From NCBI GenBank assembly GCA_964505065.1, contig CAZDGF010000008.1:1-64000 (forward strand): a DNA stretch of 64,000 bases, given 5' to 3'. The stretch comes from JABMMZ01 sp964505065 (GTDB lineage: Bacteria > Bacteroidota > Bacteroidia > NS11-12g > UBA955). Position 1 is the first letter of the stretch. Every line of letters starts with the position of its first letter. The notes below the pieces were generated by a model. That model saw only the letters and a list, made by a program, of their open reading frames with translations, did not search any database and was not told where the DNA came from. A program made the position numbers and the translations under genes. This document shows positions 33,902-43,027 of the stretch, piece after piece.

Positions 33902-34108
33902 TTAATGTTTGTGCCCTTCTTCGCCATGAGAATGACCGTGTTCTTTTTCATCAGGAGTTAATTCTTTAGTGTTAGAATGGTCGTGTCCATCGCCTTCTTT
34001 GTGTTCTGTTTTTGTTTCTTCGTTGGCCTTGGTTTTGTTATTGCTGTTGCAAGAAAGCATAAATAATGTAGCAAAGGCTACACACATAATTAAAATTGAT
34101 TTTTTCAT
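33902..34108 (-). CDS. Small His-rich lipoprotein
   Basis: A 68-aa protein with a lipobox (FATLFMLSCNSN) and a mature part of ~45 residues rich in His, Glu and Asp (GDGHDHSNTKELTPDEKEHG ... HGHSHGEEGHKH). Likely a periplasmic metal-binding lipoprotein. Similar His-rich N-termini occur in the P-type ATPase and the RND adaptor of this window, so it probably buffers a divalent metal. Ends ~35 bp before the following gene. Confidence 0.7.
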   Translation of the reverse strand: MKKSILIMCVAFATLFMLSCNSNNKTKANEETKTEHKEGDGHDHSNTKELTPDEKEHGHSHGEEGHKH

Positions 34109-34142
34109 TTTGATATTTTGATTTTTAAATTGATTTGAAATT

Positions 34143-34772
34143 TTATGGATTTATTAATTGATACTGCCCTAATAAATTTATAGTTACTTCTATATCTGTA
34201 TTGGATTTGTTTTTAAAATACCATCCGTGTTTGCCTTCATAAGGTGCAATAAATGAACCTGCCATATTGTTAGCATTTGCAACGGTGTAGCTTTCAAAAT
34301 AGCCCGATTTTGTATCTGCTGTTTTTACATCGCCATGCATATCTAAAAATAAAATACCTTGGTTTGTTTTCCATGCATATTTTACTTGTCCGTATTTTAA
34401 AACTGCAATTTTGTATTCTATGCCTTTGCCTGCAGGAACTATAACTTTAATACTATCATTTCTGTTTTCATATTGCTTTATTGGTGCAGCATTTTTGCCT
34501 TCTATGGGCATGGGCACATTGGGCGCAGAGCCTACATTTTGTAGGGTTAATTCTTTAAATGTTTGTGTAATTGAAGGTGTTTCGTTTGTATTGTTATCCT
34601 CTTGATACAATTTTGTAAAACCAAATACTTTGCCTAAACCTGTATAATCTTTACCATACTCTGCAGGAAGCACCGCTACTAAAGCCAATATTAATGAAGT
34701 AATTAAAGCAATTGTTGTAGCTTTTATTATTTGACTTGAGGTAAGATTAGGTTGTGAATTATTTGTTGTCAT
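34143..34772 (-). CDS. Single-pass transmembrane anchor protein of metal loci
   Basis: A 209-aa protein with one N-terminal TM segment (ATTIALITSLILALVAVLPAEYG) and a periplasmic domain of strands (IKVIVPAGKGIEYKIAVLKYGQVKYAWKTNQGILFLDMHGDVK ... SFIAPYEGKHGWYFKNKS). From memory this 'AGKG-EYK ... HGDxK ... GSFxAPYxGxHGWFWxNxS' pattern occurs in proteins next to HupE and metal-efflux genes, annotated 'transmembrane anchor protein'. Function unknown. Neighbours: HupE-like gene 10 nt upstream, His-rich lipoprotein downstream. Confidence 0.65.
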   Translation of the reverse strand: MTTNNSQPNLTSSQIIKATTIALITSLILALVAVLPAEYGKDYTGLGKVFGFTKLYQEDNNTNETPSITQTFKELTLQNVGSAPNVPMPIEGKNAAPIKQYENRNDSIKVIVPAGKGIEYKIAVLKYGQVKYAWKTNQGILFLDMHGDVKTADTKSGYFESYTVANANNMAGSFIAPYEGKHGWYFKNKSNTDIEVTINLLGQYQLINP

Positions 34773-34782
34773 TTTTTATTAT

Positions 34783-35493
34783 TTATGAATTAAAATATCC
34801 TGTAAGTTGGAAAGCCATTAACAAAAAACCTGCCATCATGAGTAGCGTATTTGTAATTACTGAAAAGCGCGAAAAAGAGTTGTACTTTCGCCAAACACTA
34901 ATTAAAATTAAAACAAATAGCAAGGCTACAAATTGACCAATTTCTACACCAATATTAAATCCAATAAGGTTGGTAAAAAGATTTTGTTTGCCAAAATTAA
35001 ATTCTTGCAATTTGGTGGCTAAACCCAAACCATGAAACAATCCAAAAATTAAAACTGCCATTTTGGTATTGGGTTGAAAATTAAATACTTTTTGAAATCC
35101 TCCTAAATTATCAAAGCCTTTGTAAACAATAGATAAAGCAATTATGGCATCAATTAAATAGGCATTTACTTGTAAATTCAACATTACGCCTAAAAGCAAA
35201 GTAATACTATGTCCAATGGTAAAAAAACTAACATACAATAACACCTCTTTGGGTTTATACAAGAAGAAAATAACGCCAACTAAAAACAATAAATGGTCGT
35301 ATCCTGTTATCATATGTTTGGCTCCTATGTATAAAAAAGGCATAAATGCAGCACCTTTATTGTCTTCTAAAAATGCTTTGGTTTCATTATCTACTCCATG
35401 AGCAAAAGCATCAATAAAAAAAAATAAAGCAACACTTAAAAATAAATAACTTAAAATTTTAGTATTGATGATATTGTTTTTTAAAAAATTCAT
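34783..35493 (-). CDS. HupE/UreJ-family membrane protein
   Basis: A 236-aa protein with about six TM segments. Conserved His motifs: IGAKHMITGYDHLLFLVGVIFF, FFTIGHSITLLLGV and LIFGLFHGLGLATKL, as in HupE/UreJ metal permeases (Ni, Co) and related proteins in copper/zinc loci. The N-terminal segment includes a signal-like hydrophobic stretch (YLFLSVALFFFIDAFAHG). Immediately upstream of the anchor protein gene (10 nt). The substrate metal is not defined by the sequence. Confidence 0.85.
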   Translation of the reverse strand: MNFLKNNIINTKILSYLFLSVALFFFIDAFAHGVDNETKAFLEDNKGAAFMPFLYIGAKHMITGYDHLLFLVGVIFFLYKPKEVLLYVSFFTIGHSITLLLGVMLNLQVNAYLIDAIIALSIVYKGFDNLGGFQKVFNFQPNTKMAVLIFGLFHGLGLATKLQEFNFGKQNLFTNLIGFNIGVEIGQFVALLFVLILISVWRKYNSFSRFSVITNTLLMMAGFLLMAFQLTGYFNS

Positions 35494-35544
35494 AATTTAA
35501 AAAAACAAATGTAATATAAGAAGTTGAAATGAGGTAATTTTTTT

Positions 35545-37860
35545 TTAATAATTTAAAACCAAACCAAATCCATACCCCATATCGCTATCGTAATGGGCGC
35601 TAATGCCCATATTTCTTTTGATAATGTACTTTATACCAGCCATATATTCTTTGTCTGTATTTACCATAAATGCACCACGCAATCTTTTAGAAAGCGGAAT
35701 ATCTTCTCGCATTAGTTGCACCCTTACATTGCCATCGTGGTATATCTCGGTTTGTAATGTAACAAGCATTGGTAGGGTATAGGCAGCCCCAAAACTAAAT
35801 TGTTGTCTGTTGTCGTGTGTATTGGTTTGTCCAAATAAGTTTTTCTCACCTTTTGGTTTTCCCATAGCATCTAAAGGTAATTTTCTGTATCGCCAATCAA
35901 AGCCTACAAAAGGCATTAGCCATTGCATTTTTCCAATATATCGCCCAATATGTGTTTCTGTTTCGTAGCCGTGGTGGTCGTTGTATCCCAAACGCCATTC
36001 TGTGCCAATGCTCCATCGTGTTCCTTGATACATCATAGTTCCATCGTTTCCGTTGGTAGCAAAATCGTTTTCTGCCATAAAATGAAATTTTCTATCATCG
36101 GCAAATAGTTTTCTTTGAGCCAATTTTGGGTTGGGAATTAATGGGTTAGGTGCTTGATTTTCATAAGAAAAAACTCTGCCCATTCCTGCCATCATGTGGT
36201 ATAAAATATGGCAATGAAAAAACCAATCGCCTTCTACATTGGCGTTAAATTCCAACGTATCGGTTTCCATAGGCATTATATCCACTATGTTTTTTAATGG
36301 TGCATTTTCGCCTTGCCCGTTGAGCAATCTAAAGTCGTGTCCGTGCAGGTGCATTGGGTGTCGCATCATAGAGCCGTTGTAAATTGTAATGCGTACATTT
36401 TCGCCTTTTTTGATAAGAATTTTATCAGCCTCTGAAACCACTTTGTTATCTAAACTCCACACATAGCGGTTCATATTTCCTGAAAGTTCAAACTTTAATT
36501 CTTTTACAGGTGCATCTTTTGGAAGTGAAGTTTTATTTGGAGATTTTAGCATAGCATAATTTAGCGTTGTAATATCCGAAAGTTTGTTGCTGTTATAATT
36601 ATCTTCGGTCATTTTCATGCCTTTCATTTTTGAATTTGCTTTTTTCTTTGCATCGCCTGTAATTTCAGGATACATTACCACGTTCATATCCATTTGATTT
36701 AAAGACATACTCATTCCCATATCGTCCAAATTTCCATTCATTTTCATCATATCGTTCATCATTTTCATGCCTTCAAAATATTTTAATCTTGGCAAAGGAG
36801 AAATTAATTGTTTGATACCATTGCCAATAAAGTATGAGGCAGAGTATAATCTATCTTCTGTTGTGGCTAAAAATTCGTACGCAGTATTTTCGGCAGGAAT
36901 GGTTACAATTACATCATACGTTTCTGAAACAGCAATAATCAATCTATCTACTTCTACAGGTTCTATATCATTGCCATCGTTGGCTACAACGGTAATTTTT
37001 CCGCCTGCATACGTAAGCCAAAAGTAAGACGATGCTCCACCGTTGGAAATTCGCAGACGTACTTTATCGCCTGCTTTTAATTGCCTCACCCCTAACCCCT
37101 CTCCAAAGGAAAGGGGAACTGGCAACTCGCTTATTTGTTGTTCACTTTTTCCATTCATCAATATGTTTTCGTAATACACATCGCTTACATCCATTGCCAA
37201 CATTCGTTTCCATTCGTTTTTGAGTTTGGTTTTGAAATGTCCTGCTTTAATGGCTTCTGTATAACTTTGCGTTGTTCCTTTTTTAATTGCTGGATAATCA
37301 TTGGCGTTGTGCAACATTCTATGAATATTTTCGGGCTTTATATTAGTCCATTCGCTTAAAACAATGGGCACTGTTGGCAAATCGTCTATACCTTTTCTAA
37401 ATGTTGCCTCACCCTCCGCCCTCTCCAAAGGAGATGGAACTTTTTTGAGCATTACAAAGTTGCCGTACATACCTATTTGTTCTTGCAAACCCGAATGAGA
37501 ATGATACCAATGCGTACCATTTTGTATGATAGGGAATTTATAAATATGGATAGTGTTTGGCTTAATAGGCATTTGTGTAAGATTAGGCACACCATCTTCT
37601 TTGTTAGGCAAAAACAATCCGTGCCAATGCAAAGAGGTTTCTTCTTTGAGCAAATTATGTACGTGAATTTCTGCTGTATCGCCTTCGGTAAAAGTAAGTG
37701 TTGGCATTGGAATTTGTCCGTTTACGGCAATGGCTCTTTTTTCTTTACCTCCAAAGTTTACTAAGGTATCTTTAACATAAAGGTGGTATCGAACAGTTTT
37801 TTGGGCTGTTGCATTGAATGCAACAAGCAGTATTATTAACAATATATTTATTTTATTCAT
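35545..37860 (-). CDS. Multicopper oxidase, CopA-type, with C-terminal barrel-like extension
   Basis: A 771-aa periplasmic protein. A signal peptide (INILLIILLVAFNATAQ) is followed by three cupredoxin domains: HWHG (LHWHGLFLPNKEDGVP), HWYHSHSG, the C-terminal HPMHLHGHDF and HCHILYHM. Between domains two and three is a Met-rich segment (MNDMMKMNGNLDDMGMSMSLNQMDMN, described in two parts), typical of Cu(I) oxidases. After ~residue 600 follows a CopB-like barrel segment (FATNGNDGTMMYQGTRWSIGTEW...). Two short inserts, at the repeats listed at 37081 and 37404, interrupt loops. It likely oxidises Cu(I) in the periplasm. Confidence 0.85.
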   Translation of the reverse strand: MNKINILLIILLVAFNATAQKTVRYHLYVKDTLVNFGGKEKRAIAVNGQIPMPTLTFTEGDTAEIHVHNLLKEETSLHWHGLFLPNKEDGVPNLTQMPIKPNTIHIYKFPIIQNGTHWYHSHSGLQEQIGMYGNFVMLKKVPSPLERAEGEATFRKGIDDLPTVPIVLSEWTNIKPENIHRMLHNANDYPAIKKGTTQSYTEAIKAGHFKTKLKNEWKRMLAMDVSDVYYENILMNGKSEQQISELPVPLSFGEGLGVRQLKAGDKVRLRISNGGASSYFWLTYAGGKITVVANDGNDIEPVEVDRLIIAVSETYDVIVTIPAENTAYEFLATTEDRLYSASYFIGNGIKQLISPLPRLKYFEGMKMMNDMMKMNGNLDDMGMSMSLNQMDMNVVMYPEITGDAKKKANSKMKGMKMTEDNYNSNKLSDITTLNYAMLKSPNKTSLPKDAPVKELKFELSGNMNRYVWSLDNKVVSEADKILIKKGENVRITIYNGSMMRHPMHLHGHDFRLLNGQGENAPLKNIVDIMPMETDTLEFNANVEGDWFFHCHILYHMMAGMGRVFSYENQAPNPLIPNPKLAQRKLFADDRKFHFMAENDFATNGNDGTMMYQGTRWSIGTEWRLGYNDHHGYETETHIGRYIGKMQWLMPFVGFDWRYRKLPLDAMGKPKGEKNLFGQTNTHDNRQQFSFGAAYTLPMLVTLQTEIYHDGNVRVQLMREDIPLSKRLRGAFMVNTDKEYMAGIKYIIKRNMGISAHYDSDMGYGFGLVLNY
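37081..37120. repeat. Dispersed CTCACCCC-type repeat inside the multicopper oxidase gene, copy 1
   Basis: A 40-nt stretch starting TTGCCTCACCCCTAACCCCT and ending TCTCCAAAGGAAAGGGGAAC lies inside the coding sequence. On the minus strand it encodes PVPLSFGEGLGVRQ, a short insert between otherwise conserved regions. It closely resembles the second copy at 37404. A small mobile repeat inserted in frame is the likely explanation. Confidence 0.6.
37404..37441. repeat. Dispersed CTCACCCC-type repeat inside the multicopper oxidase gene, copy 2
   Basis: A 38-nt stretch starting TTGCCTCACCCTCCGCCCTC and ending TCCAAAGGAGATGGAACT encodes VPSPLERAEGEAT in a different frame from the first copy. It sits between MLKK and FRKGIDDLP. 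Both copies keep the reading frame open, which fits known in-frame repeat insertion in Bacteroidota genomes. Confidence 0.6.
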
Positions 37861-38314
37861 TATTTTCTATTATTTGATTTATCCAATTTATAATTTCTTG
37901 TTTTTGGTTAAAAGAAAGTTTGGCGTTTCTATGTATGAAGGTGTAGGAGGACAAAGGCATTTCGTTTGCTTTTATTTGTTTGGTAATTCTTTCTAATTTA
38001 TTGTTTTGTTTTCGGCTGCTATAGTTTCCCCATTCGCTAAAGTTCAAATTTTTTTTTCCCACTTTAATATGGTTTTCCATTAAAAAACGTGTAGGTTGTA
38101 TATAGGAATACCAAGGATACTGGGTATTGTTGCTATGACAATCAAAACAAGCAGTTGTTAAAATACTTTGAACATTATTTGGCACATTATATATTGTATT
38201 AAAATGAATAGATGAAATTTTTCTGTTATCTACATTACGGGTAGGTTGATAAAACTGTATCAACAAAAATATTAGAAACCCAAACAAGAATATTTTTTTA
38301 AGTTTTTTTTTCAT
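37853..38314 (-). CDS. Haem-binding domain (Haem_bd) protein
   Basis: A 153-aa protein with an N-terminal TM anchor (KIFLFGFLIFLLIQFY) and one c-type haem site (TTACFDCHSNNTQYPWYSYIQP), the Haem_bd signature 'ACFDCHSNxTxYPWY'. The C-terminal helix (LSFNQKQEIINWINQI) matches the domain end. A membrane-tethered periplasmic cytochrome, electron donor or acceptor not known. Overlaps the multicopper oxidase start by 8 nt, so the two are likely co-translated and may be redox partners. Confidence 0.85.
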   Translation of the reverse strand: MKKKLKKIFLFGFLIFLLIQFYQPTRNVDNRKISSIHFNTIYNVPNNVQSILTTACFDCHSNNTQYPWYSYIQPTRFLMENHIKVGKKNLNFSEWGNYSSRKQNNKLERITKQIKANEMPLSSYTFIHRNAKLSFNQKQEIINWINQIIENNE

Positions 38315-38432
38315 CTAAATTTTTTTTAAAATGCAGCATGTAGGCAATTTTGCAACTTAAAAACAGTTATTATTCGCCAAAAAATTAAAAGCCACAAAGT
38401 TTAAAAATCATTATTTATAAAATTTGGTGAAA

Positions 38433-40001
38433 TTAATTTTCTGATACATAAATTTTAAAGTATTGAATATAATTATCTTTTAACAAGTGTGCAATGTACA
38501 TACCTTGGGTTAAATTTGAATTAATGGTAATATTATTTTCAAAATCGTTGTTTAATATTTGTAGCTGACATAATTTTCCATTTACATCGTATAAAGATAG
38601 TTTTGCTCCTTTTAGGCTTTGTTTGCTCATTAGCGAAAAATTATGAGATGCAGGATTTGGATAAATATTAATGGTATTAAATTCTTGCATATTTTTTACA
38701 CTTAATGATGTACAATTTTCATATCCCAATGTTTTTAATTCGTTAGCTACAGCCAAGCTTCTATTTTTTATAAAAGATTTTAATCCTATAACATTTCCAT
38801 TTCCAACAGTTATATTATTTTCTATATTGTTATCAAAATTTGCATTGCTATACATTTTAAGATTATCGGCATATACATCATTTTTTATTCTGTTTTTAAG
38901 TGTATCTATTCTTGCATTTAATATATTTGATTTAAAATCTGTATTTGCATAATTACAAATGGTGTTTAAGTATTTATCTTTAAATGCTTTGTTTTCTAAC
39001 ATTCTTTTTACAAGTGGCCTATCGTTAATATTGGGTGTTATGTACAACACACTTTGGTTTTCAATACTACTTGTTGTGCCAGGAATATCTAAGCCAAAAG
39101 CGGTACTAACATCCCAAATAATCCATTCAAATTGTTTTGTTTTGGTATTGTTGTATAGGTAATAATTATGCGTAAATCTATAGGGATAAGAATCGAAATT
39201 GCACAACAAATTGTATAAAGCCCAAGCGCCAATAAATGAATTTGTATTTAAAACGGAATCTAATGATACCTTGAAGGTAGTATCGTTAGAATTGTTAATT
39301 GCATTTGTTAGTTTAACTAAATCTGTCCAATTATTTTGTTTTTCATTGTTTGTTAATTCATAACAATTGTAATAAGAATTTAATGCTGAATAGTATTTAA
39401 GATTTGCGCAAGCAGATGTTCCTCTATCTCCTTTAAATAAATTGCCATTTGTATTGCTAAACCTTCCTGTAAGGAATTTCTTTTTTATGCGTTCGCACAT
39501 AAGGTATAAGCCCCAATATTGGTTATTGAGATATACTTTTGCATAGTTGGCTCTGGGGGCGTAAAGCCCTTTTGAGTTTGCTATATCTAAAAACATTTTT
39601 TCGCGCATAAAGGTTGGGTCTTGGTAAAAATTATTAAGGTTTAAAGATTTTAATCCATCTAAATTTTGGTTCGATTTATATTCATCAAAAGAAAGTGTGA
39701 ATGGTTTTTTATTGCCCGGATAATTATAATAAGATGAATTGCCTTTAAACTGAATGCCAACAGAATCTAAAATTCTGCCATCAACAATAACTTGTGCTGG
39801 AATATAAGTATTGGTATCATTTGCATCATCTATGGCTTTATTTGCTTGTAAAATACTAAAATAATTATTTTGAGAAAAATTTATTCTAATTGTATGTACG
39901 GTTTCGTTAAATAAGGAATCGCCACCACTTTGCGCGTTGCAAAAATTTATACTTAAAAGTAAAATTAAAAGTATGCTTATTTTAGATTGTTTTGTGTTCA
40001 T
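38433..40001 (-). CDS. CotH-like secreted kinase-fold protein with T9SS type A tail
   Basis: A 522-aa protein. A signal peptide (ISILLILLLSINFCNA) is followed by a CotH domain: VIVDGRILDSVGIQFKGNSS, LKSLNLNNFYQDPTFMREKMFLDIANSKGLYAPRANYAKVYLNNQYWGLYLMCERIKKKFL and FEWIIWDVSTAFGLD. CotH proteins have an atypical protein-kinase fold. The C-terminus (INIYPNPASHNFSL ... GKLCQLQI ... MYIAHLLKDNYIQYFKIYV) is a type A T9SS sorting domain. It is an outlier functionally in the metal block. Ends 118 bp before the Haem_bd gene. Confidence 0.85.
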   Translation of the reverse strand: MNTKQSKISILLILLLSINFCNAQSGGDSLFNETVHTIRINFSQNNYFSILQANKAIDDANDTNTYIPAQVIVDGRILDSVGIQFKGNSSYYNYPGNKKPFTLSFDEYKSNQNLDGLKSLNLNNFYQDPTFMREKMFLDIANSKGLYAPRANYAKVYLNNQYWGLYLMCERIKKKFLTGRFSNTNGNLFKGDRGTSACANLKYYSALNSYYNCYELTNNEKQNNWTDLVKLTNAINNSNDTTFKVSLDSVLNTNSFIGAWALYNLLCNFDSYPYRFTHNYYLYNNTKTKQFEWIIWDVSTAFGLDIPGTTSSIENQSVLYITPNINDRPLVKRMLENKAFKDKYLNTICNYANTDFKSNILNARIDTLKNRIKNDVYADNLKMYSNANFDNNIENNITVGNGNVIGLKSFIKNRSLAVANELKTLGYENCTSLSVKNMQEFNTINIYPNPASHNFSLMSKQSLKGAKLSLYDVNGKLCQLQILNNDFENNITINSNLTQGMYIAHLLKDNYIQYFKIYVSEN

Positions 40002-40059
40002 ATTTATAAATATATTAAAGCAGGCAATGGTTTTATTTGTATTGAAAATGAATGGTTAT

Positions 40060-40890
40060 TTATTGTTTTATTACTTTAAGCATTTCAAAAGAATTGGGGT
40101 ATATAATTTTTAAGAAATAAATGCCATTAGCCATAGTATTCAAATTATTAATTTTATATTTTGTATTATTGGTTTTGATATTTTCTATAATTTGCCCTTT
40201 TTGATTTATTAATTCTATTTGTTTATTTATATTTTCATATTTGGGGTCAAAATCTATGGTTATATCGCTATTAAAATATGTTGGATAAACTTTTGCTTTG
40301 GAACTATTTATATTATTTACATTGCTTGCCGCAGCTGGATTTAATGTTAACACCCTTGTATATGTGGTATCGCCAGAGAGCGCATGGTTATGATTGGCTA
40401 CCAACATAGACATATAAAGCTTAATTTTTCCTTTGTTTGTAGATGGAGCGGTCCAATTAAATGTCCATTGCATACTGTCTTTTGCATCTGCACCGCAAGG
40501 GGTATGGCTAAAATAATTTCTACCTCCCAAAGTGTATTTTCTGGTGGTGGCGGCATTAATAACAGAAAAAGTACCGTTTGTTTTATTCAGTGTATCTAAA
40601 GTAGAGCAAACAAATCCAAATTTTGTATGACCATTTCTTTTAATAAATAAATTTACAAGATATGTTTTGCCAGGAATATAGCTGGTTTCGTTGTTTCCTA
40701 CTTCAAATTTTAAATTCGGAATATCAGGATTAACAGGCGATGAGTGGCAGCCAGAGCAGTCTGTCTCTCCTGGTGCTCCGCTATGGTCGCCAACTGTTGG
40801 GCTATCGCATGGAGATGCAATTTTGGTTGTTGCAGATATAAAAATAAGTATAGCAACAAGTGCAAATAGGGTATAAATTATTTTCTTCAT
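40060..40890 (-). CDS. Choice-of-anchor V (reelin-like) secreted protein with haem motif and T9SS type A tail
   Basis: A 276-aa protein with a signal peptide (KIIYTLFALVAILIFISATTKIA) and a conserved GDHSGAPGETDCSGCHSS: one CxxCH, a c-type haem-like site. A reelin-like beta domain (NNETSYIPGKTYLVNLFIKRNGHTKFGFVCS, described in parts) is next, and the C-terminus KVYPTYFNSDITIDF ... NTMANGIYFLKI is a type A T9SS tail. Paralogue of the gene at 48443. Probably a surface or secreted haem protein; function unknown. Confidence 0.8.
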   Translation of the reverse strand: MKKIIYTLFALVAILIFISATTKIASPCDSPTVGDHSGAPGETDCSGCHSSPVNPDIPNLKFEVGNNETSYIPGKTYLVNLFIKRNGHTKFGFVCSTLDTLNKTNGTFSVINAATTRKYTLGGRNYFSHTPCGADAKDSMQWTFNWTAPSTNKGKIKLYMSMLVANHNHALSGDTTYTRVLTLNPAAASNVNNINSSKAKVYPTYFNSDITIDFDPKYENINKQIELINQKGQIIENIKTNNTKYKINNLNTMANGIYFLKIIYPNSFEMLKVIKQ

Positions 40891-40928
40891 TTTTTTTTAC
40901 CTAATATTTATAAATGGTTTTAGTTTAT

Positions 40929-41642
40929 TTAAAGTGCTTTTTTCATACTGCCGCATGAAAGCATTTTTGATCCATAAAATGGATTTTTAATTTCTTTAAA
41001 TTCGCTAATCCAAATAGCACCTTTTCCATCGTTATACATTGGGCAAAAATCTTGATAAAGCTTTTGTTTTGTACCAAATATTTTTATCATGTCATTCATA
41101 TCTTTACTCAATGTTGCAAAATGTTCTCTTTGATGGTCTATTTTTGCAGCATTTGCGCCAATATGCTCTGCATGTTCTTTTGCGCTTTCGGCAATATCAA
41201 TAAATTCTTTTTGTAATTTAGCATCAATGGCATTTGCATTAACAGCATTAAAATTAGCATACAAAGCCTTTGCTGCACTTGCCGCAGTTTTACTGTCATC
41301 TTTGGTAAGTGCATTTTTTAGCGATATATAGTTTGTTACCATTGCATCAATAGAAAAAGATACTGTTGCTACTTCAGTGGTTTTTTCATCAACAACAGTA
41401 ATTGGGGTTGTTTCTACTTTTGAAGGTTCATTTTTTACAGGCTCGGTTAGTTCCATTCCACATTTTGAGCATTTATCTCCTTTTTTACCCGTTTCTTCTG
41501 GATGCATACTGCAAGCATACATTTGTTCATTTGCAGAAACCTCTGTTTCAGATTTTTGTTCGCTTGTTTTGTTGTTGTTTGAAGTGCAAGCGCTTATAGC
41601 GGCAGTAGCCACAACAATGGCAGTAATAATTGAATTTTTCAT
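40929..41642 (-). CDS. DUF3347 lipoprotein with heavy-metal-binding YHS-like domain
   Basis: A 237-aa protein. Lipobox (ATAAISACTSNNN), then a heavy-metal-binding domain (MYACSMHPEETGKKGDKCSKCGMELTEP, read in two parts) as in CusB/CopB-associated proteins, then a DUF3347 helical bundle (VTNYISLKNALTKDDSKTAASAAKALYANF ... HREHF) closing with YQDFCPMYNDGKGAIWISE and IKNPFYGSKMLSCGSM. Binds copper or zinc by inference from Cys/Met/His. Paralogous C-terminus to the gene at 49291. Confidence 0.85.
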   Translation of the reverse strand: MKNSIITAIVVATAAISACTSNNNKTSEQKSETEVSANEQMYACSMHPEETGKKGDKCSKCGMELTEPVKNEPSKVETTPITVVDEKTTEVATVSFSIDAMVTNYISLKNALTKDDSKTAASAAKALYANFNAVNANAIDAKLQKEFIDIAESAKEHAEHIGANAAKIDHQREHFATLSKDMNDMIKIFGTKQKLYQDFCPMYNDGKGAIWISEFKEIKNPFYGSKMLSCGSMKKAL

Positions 41643-41723
41643 TTTTTTTGATTGTTATTTTTATTGTATGTTATTGGCAACATTTTTTGATAAATATTTT
41701 TTTGAATAGCCATTTTAAGATTT

Positions 41724-42536
41724 TCATTTTTTTAGGTTAAAAAAGGTGTAATATAAATTAAGATAAACGCCATTTGGGGCAGAGCGTATCATTGAGGTGT
41801 ATAATTCTCTTCTGTAAGCTATATCTATTCTGGCTTGGCTGTTAAATATAAATTGAACAGCAGGTACAATATCTAAATATGATTTTGAATTGCTATTTAT
41901 GGTTTGTCCTACAATTTCTACCATTAGGTTTATGTTTGTTTGCTTGTAGTTAGTATATTTTTTAGGATACATTAATTTGCCAATAGAAAGGGTATAATTG
42001 GTGGCATTGTTTCCCATGGTAGAGGGGAATTTGTATTGATCGTTATTCAATGCTTTTTCAAAACTTATGCTTGAGCTTATAGCTGTTTTTTTGATTAATT
42101 TTGTAGCAATTAAGCCTGTTTCATAGCCCGAATTATGACCCAAAACCTCTATTTGCTCTTGGTGAATATCCGCACGGTTAAAACTATATCTTCCATAAGC
42201 AGCTAATCTAAAATGGCTATTTAAATCATCGGATGAAAAAAAGCGATATTTAGCCATAAAGCTGCCGCCTTCGGCAATCAATGTATTGCTTCTATTGCTA
42301 ATAAAAGCAGAGCCTCTAAACATCAAATTTTTACTTAATCCATAAGTTATTTCTGGCATAAAATGATAATTGTATCCAGCTTTAAATTTTTCTTTAAATG
42401 AAGATTGCATTATATTTATAGCAATAGAGTTGGCTGGCACATTGCTTGCGGGGTCGGTTACAACAAATAATTCTTGTGCTATTATTTTATTGCCACTAAT
42501 TGCAATTAATGCTAAAAAAATTATCTTTAACTTCAT
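41724..42536 (-). CDS. Outer-membrane barrel-like protein of the copper cluster
   Basis: A 270-aa protein with a signal peptide (IIFLALIAISGNKIIA) and then alternating strands up to a terminal aromatic (LYYTFFNLKK). PEITYGLSKNLMFRGSAFIS, MAKYRFFSSDDLNSHFRLAAYGRYSF and VQFIFNSQARIDIAYRREL fit a small outer-membrane barrel. No named family. Overlaps the HMA-domain protein gene by 4 nt, so it is co-expressed with it. Confidence 0.6.
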   Translation of the reverse strand: MKLKIIFLALIAISGNKIIAQELFVVTDPASNVPANSIAINIMQSSFKEKFKAGYNYHFMPEITYGLSKNLMFRGSAFISNRSNTLIAEGGSFMAKYRFFSSDDLNSHFRLAAYGRYSFNRADIHQEQIEVLGHNSGYETGLIATKLIKKTAISSSISFEKALNNDQYKFPSTMGNNATNYTLSIGKLMYPKKYTNYKQTNINLMVEIVGQTINSNSKSYLDIVPAVQFIFNSQARIDIAYRRELYTSMIRSAPNGVYLNLYYTFFNLKK

Positions 42537-43027
42537 AAGGTTTTTATATGAAAATCATCTTCATTATTTTTAGCATAAGTTTCTATTTTTTTCAGTTGCT
42601 TTGCTGTTTTTTTATATTCTTTTGCGGTTATAAATCCTTTATCGAGCACTTGAAATTTAAAGAATTTTTTACTTTCTGGTTTTTCATTAATCAAAATATA
42701 ATTGGCTTTATTTATTATTTCTGTATCGGCTGATACAATCATTTGCCCTACAAAAAAACCTGCTTTTTCTACTTTTTCTTTAAATATTTTAGGGGTTAAA
42801 GTATTGCCTTGTTTTAATTTTATACTAAAGGTATTGGTATTCAAATCGGTTTCAATACTATCTACCTCTGCAAGGGTTTTCAATTGTTTTTGTATAGCAT
42901 TTGAACACATAGAGCAGGTTAAACCTGTAGCTCTTATTTCTATTTGAGAAATTTGCGCTTTGGTTTGCAACGATGTGATGGATAAGATTGTTGCAATAAA
43001 AATTTTATATATATTCTGTTTTTTCAT
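42533..43027 (-). CDS. Periplasmic HMA-domain metal-binding protein
   Basis: A 164-aa protein with a signal peptide (IFIATILSITSLQTKAQ), an HMA domain with GLTCSMCSNAIQKQLKTL (MxCxxC-like, here TCSMC) and VDSIETDLNTNTFSIKL, then a C-terminal helical part (KVLDKGFITAKEYKKTAKQLKKIETYAK-like). Probably a periplasmic copper chaperone feeding the neighbouring proteins. Four-nt overlaps on both sides place it in a tight operon with the TlpA-like and barrel proteins. Confidence 0.85.
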   Translation of the reverse strand: MKKQNIYKIFIATILSITSLQTKAQISQIEIRATGLTCSMCSNAIQKQLKTLAEVDSIETDLNTNTFSIKLKQGNTLTPKIFKEKVEKAGFFVGQMIVSADTEIINKANYILINEKPESKKFFKFQVLDKGFITAKEYKKTAKQLKKIETYAKNNEDDFHIKTL

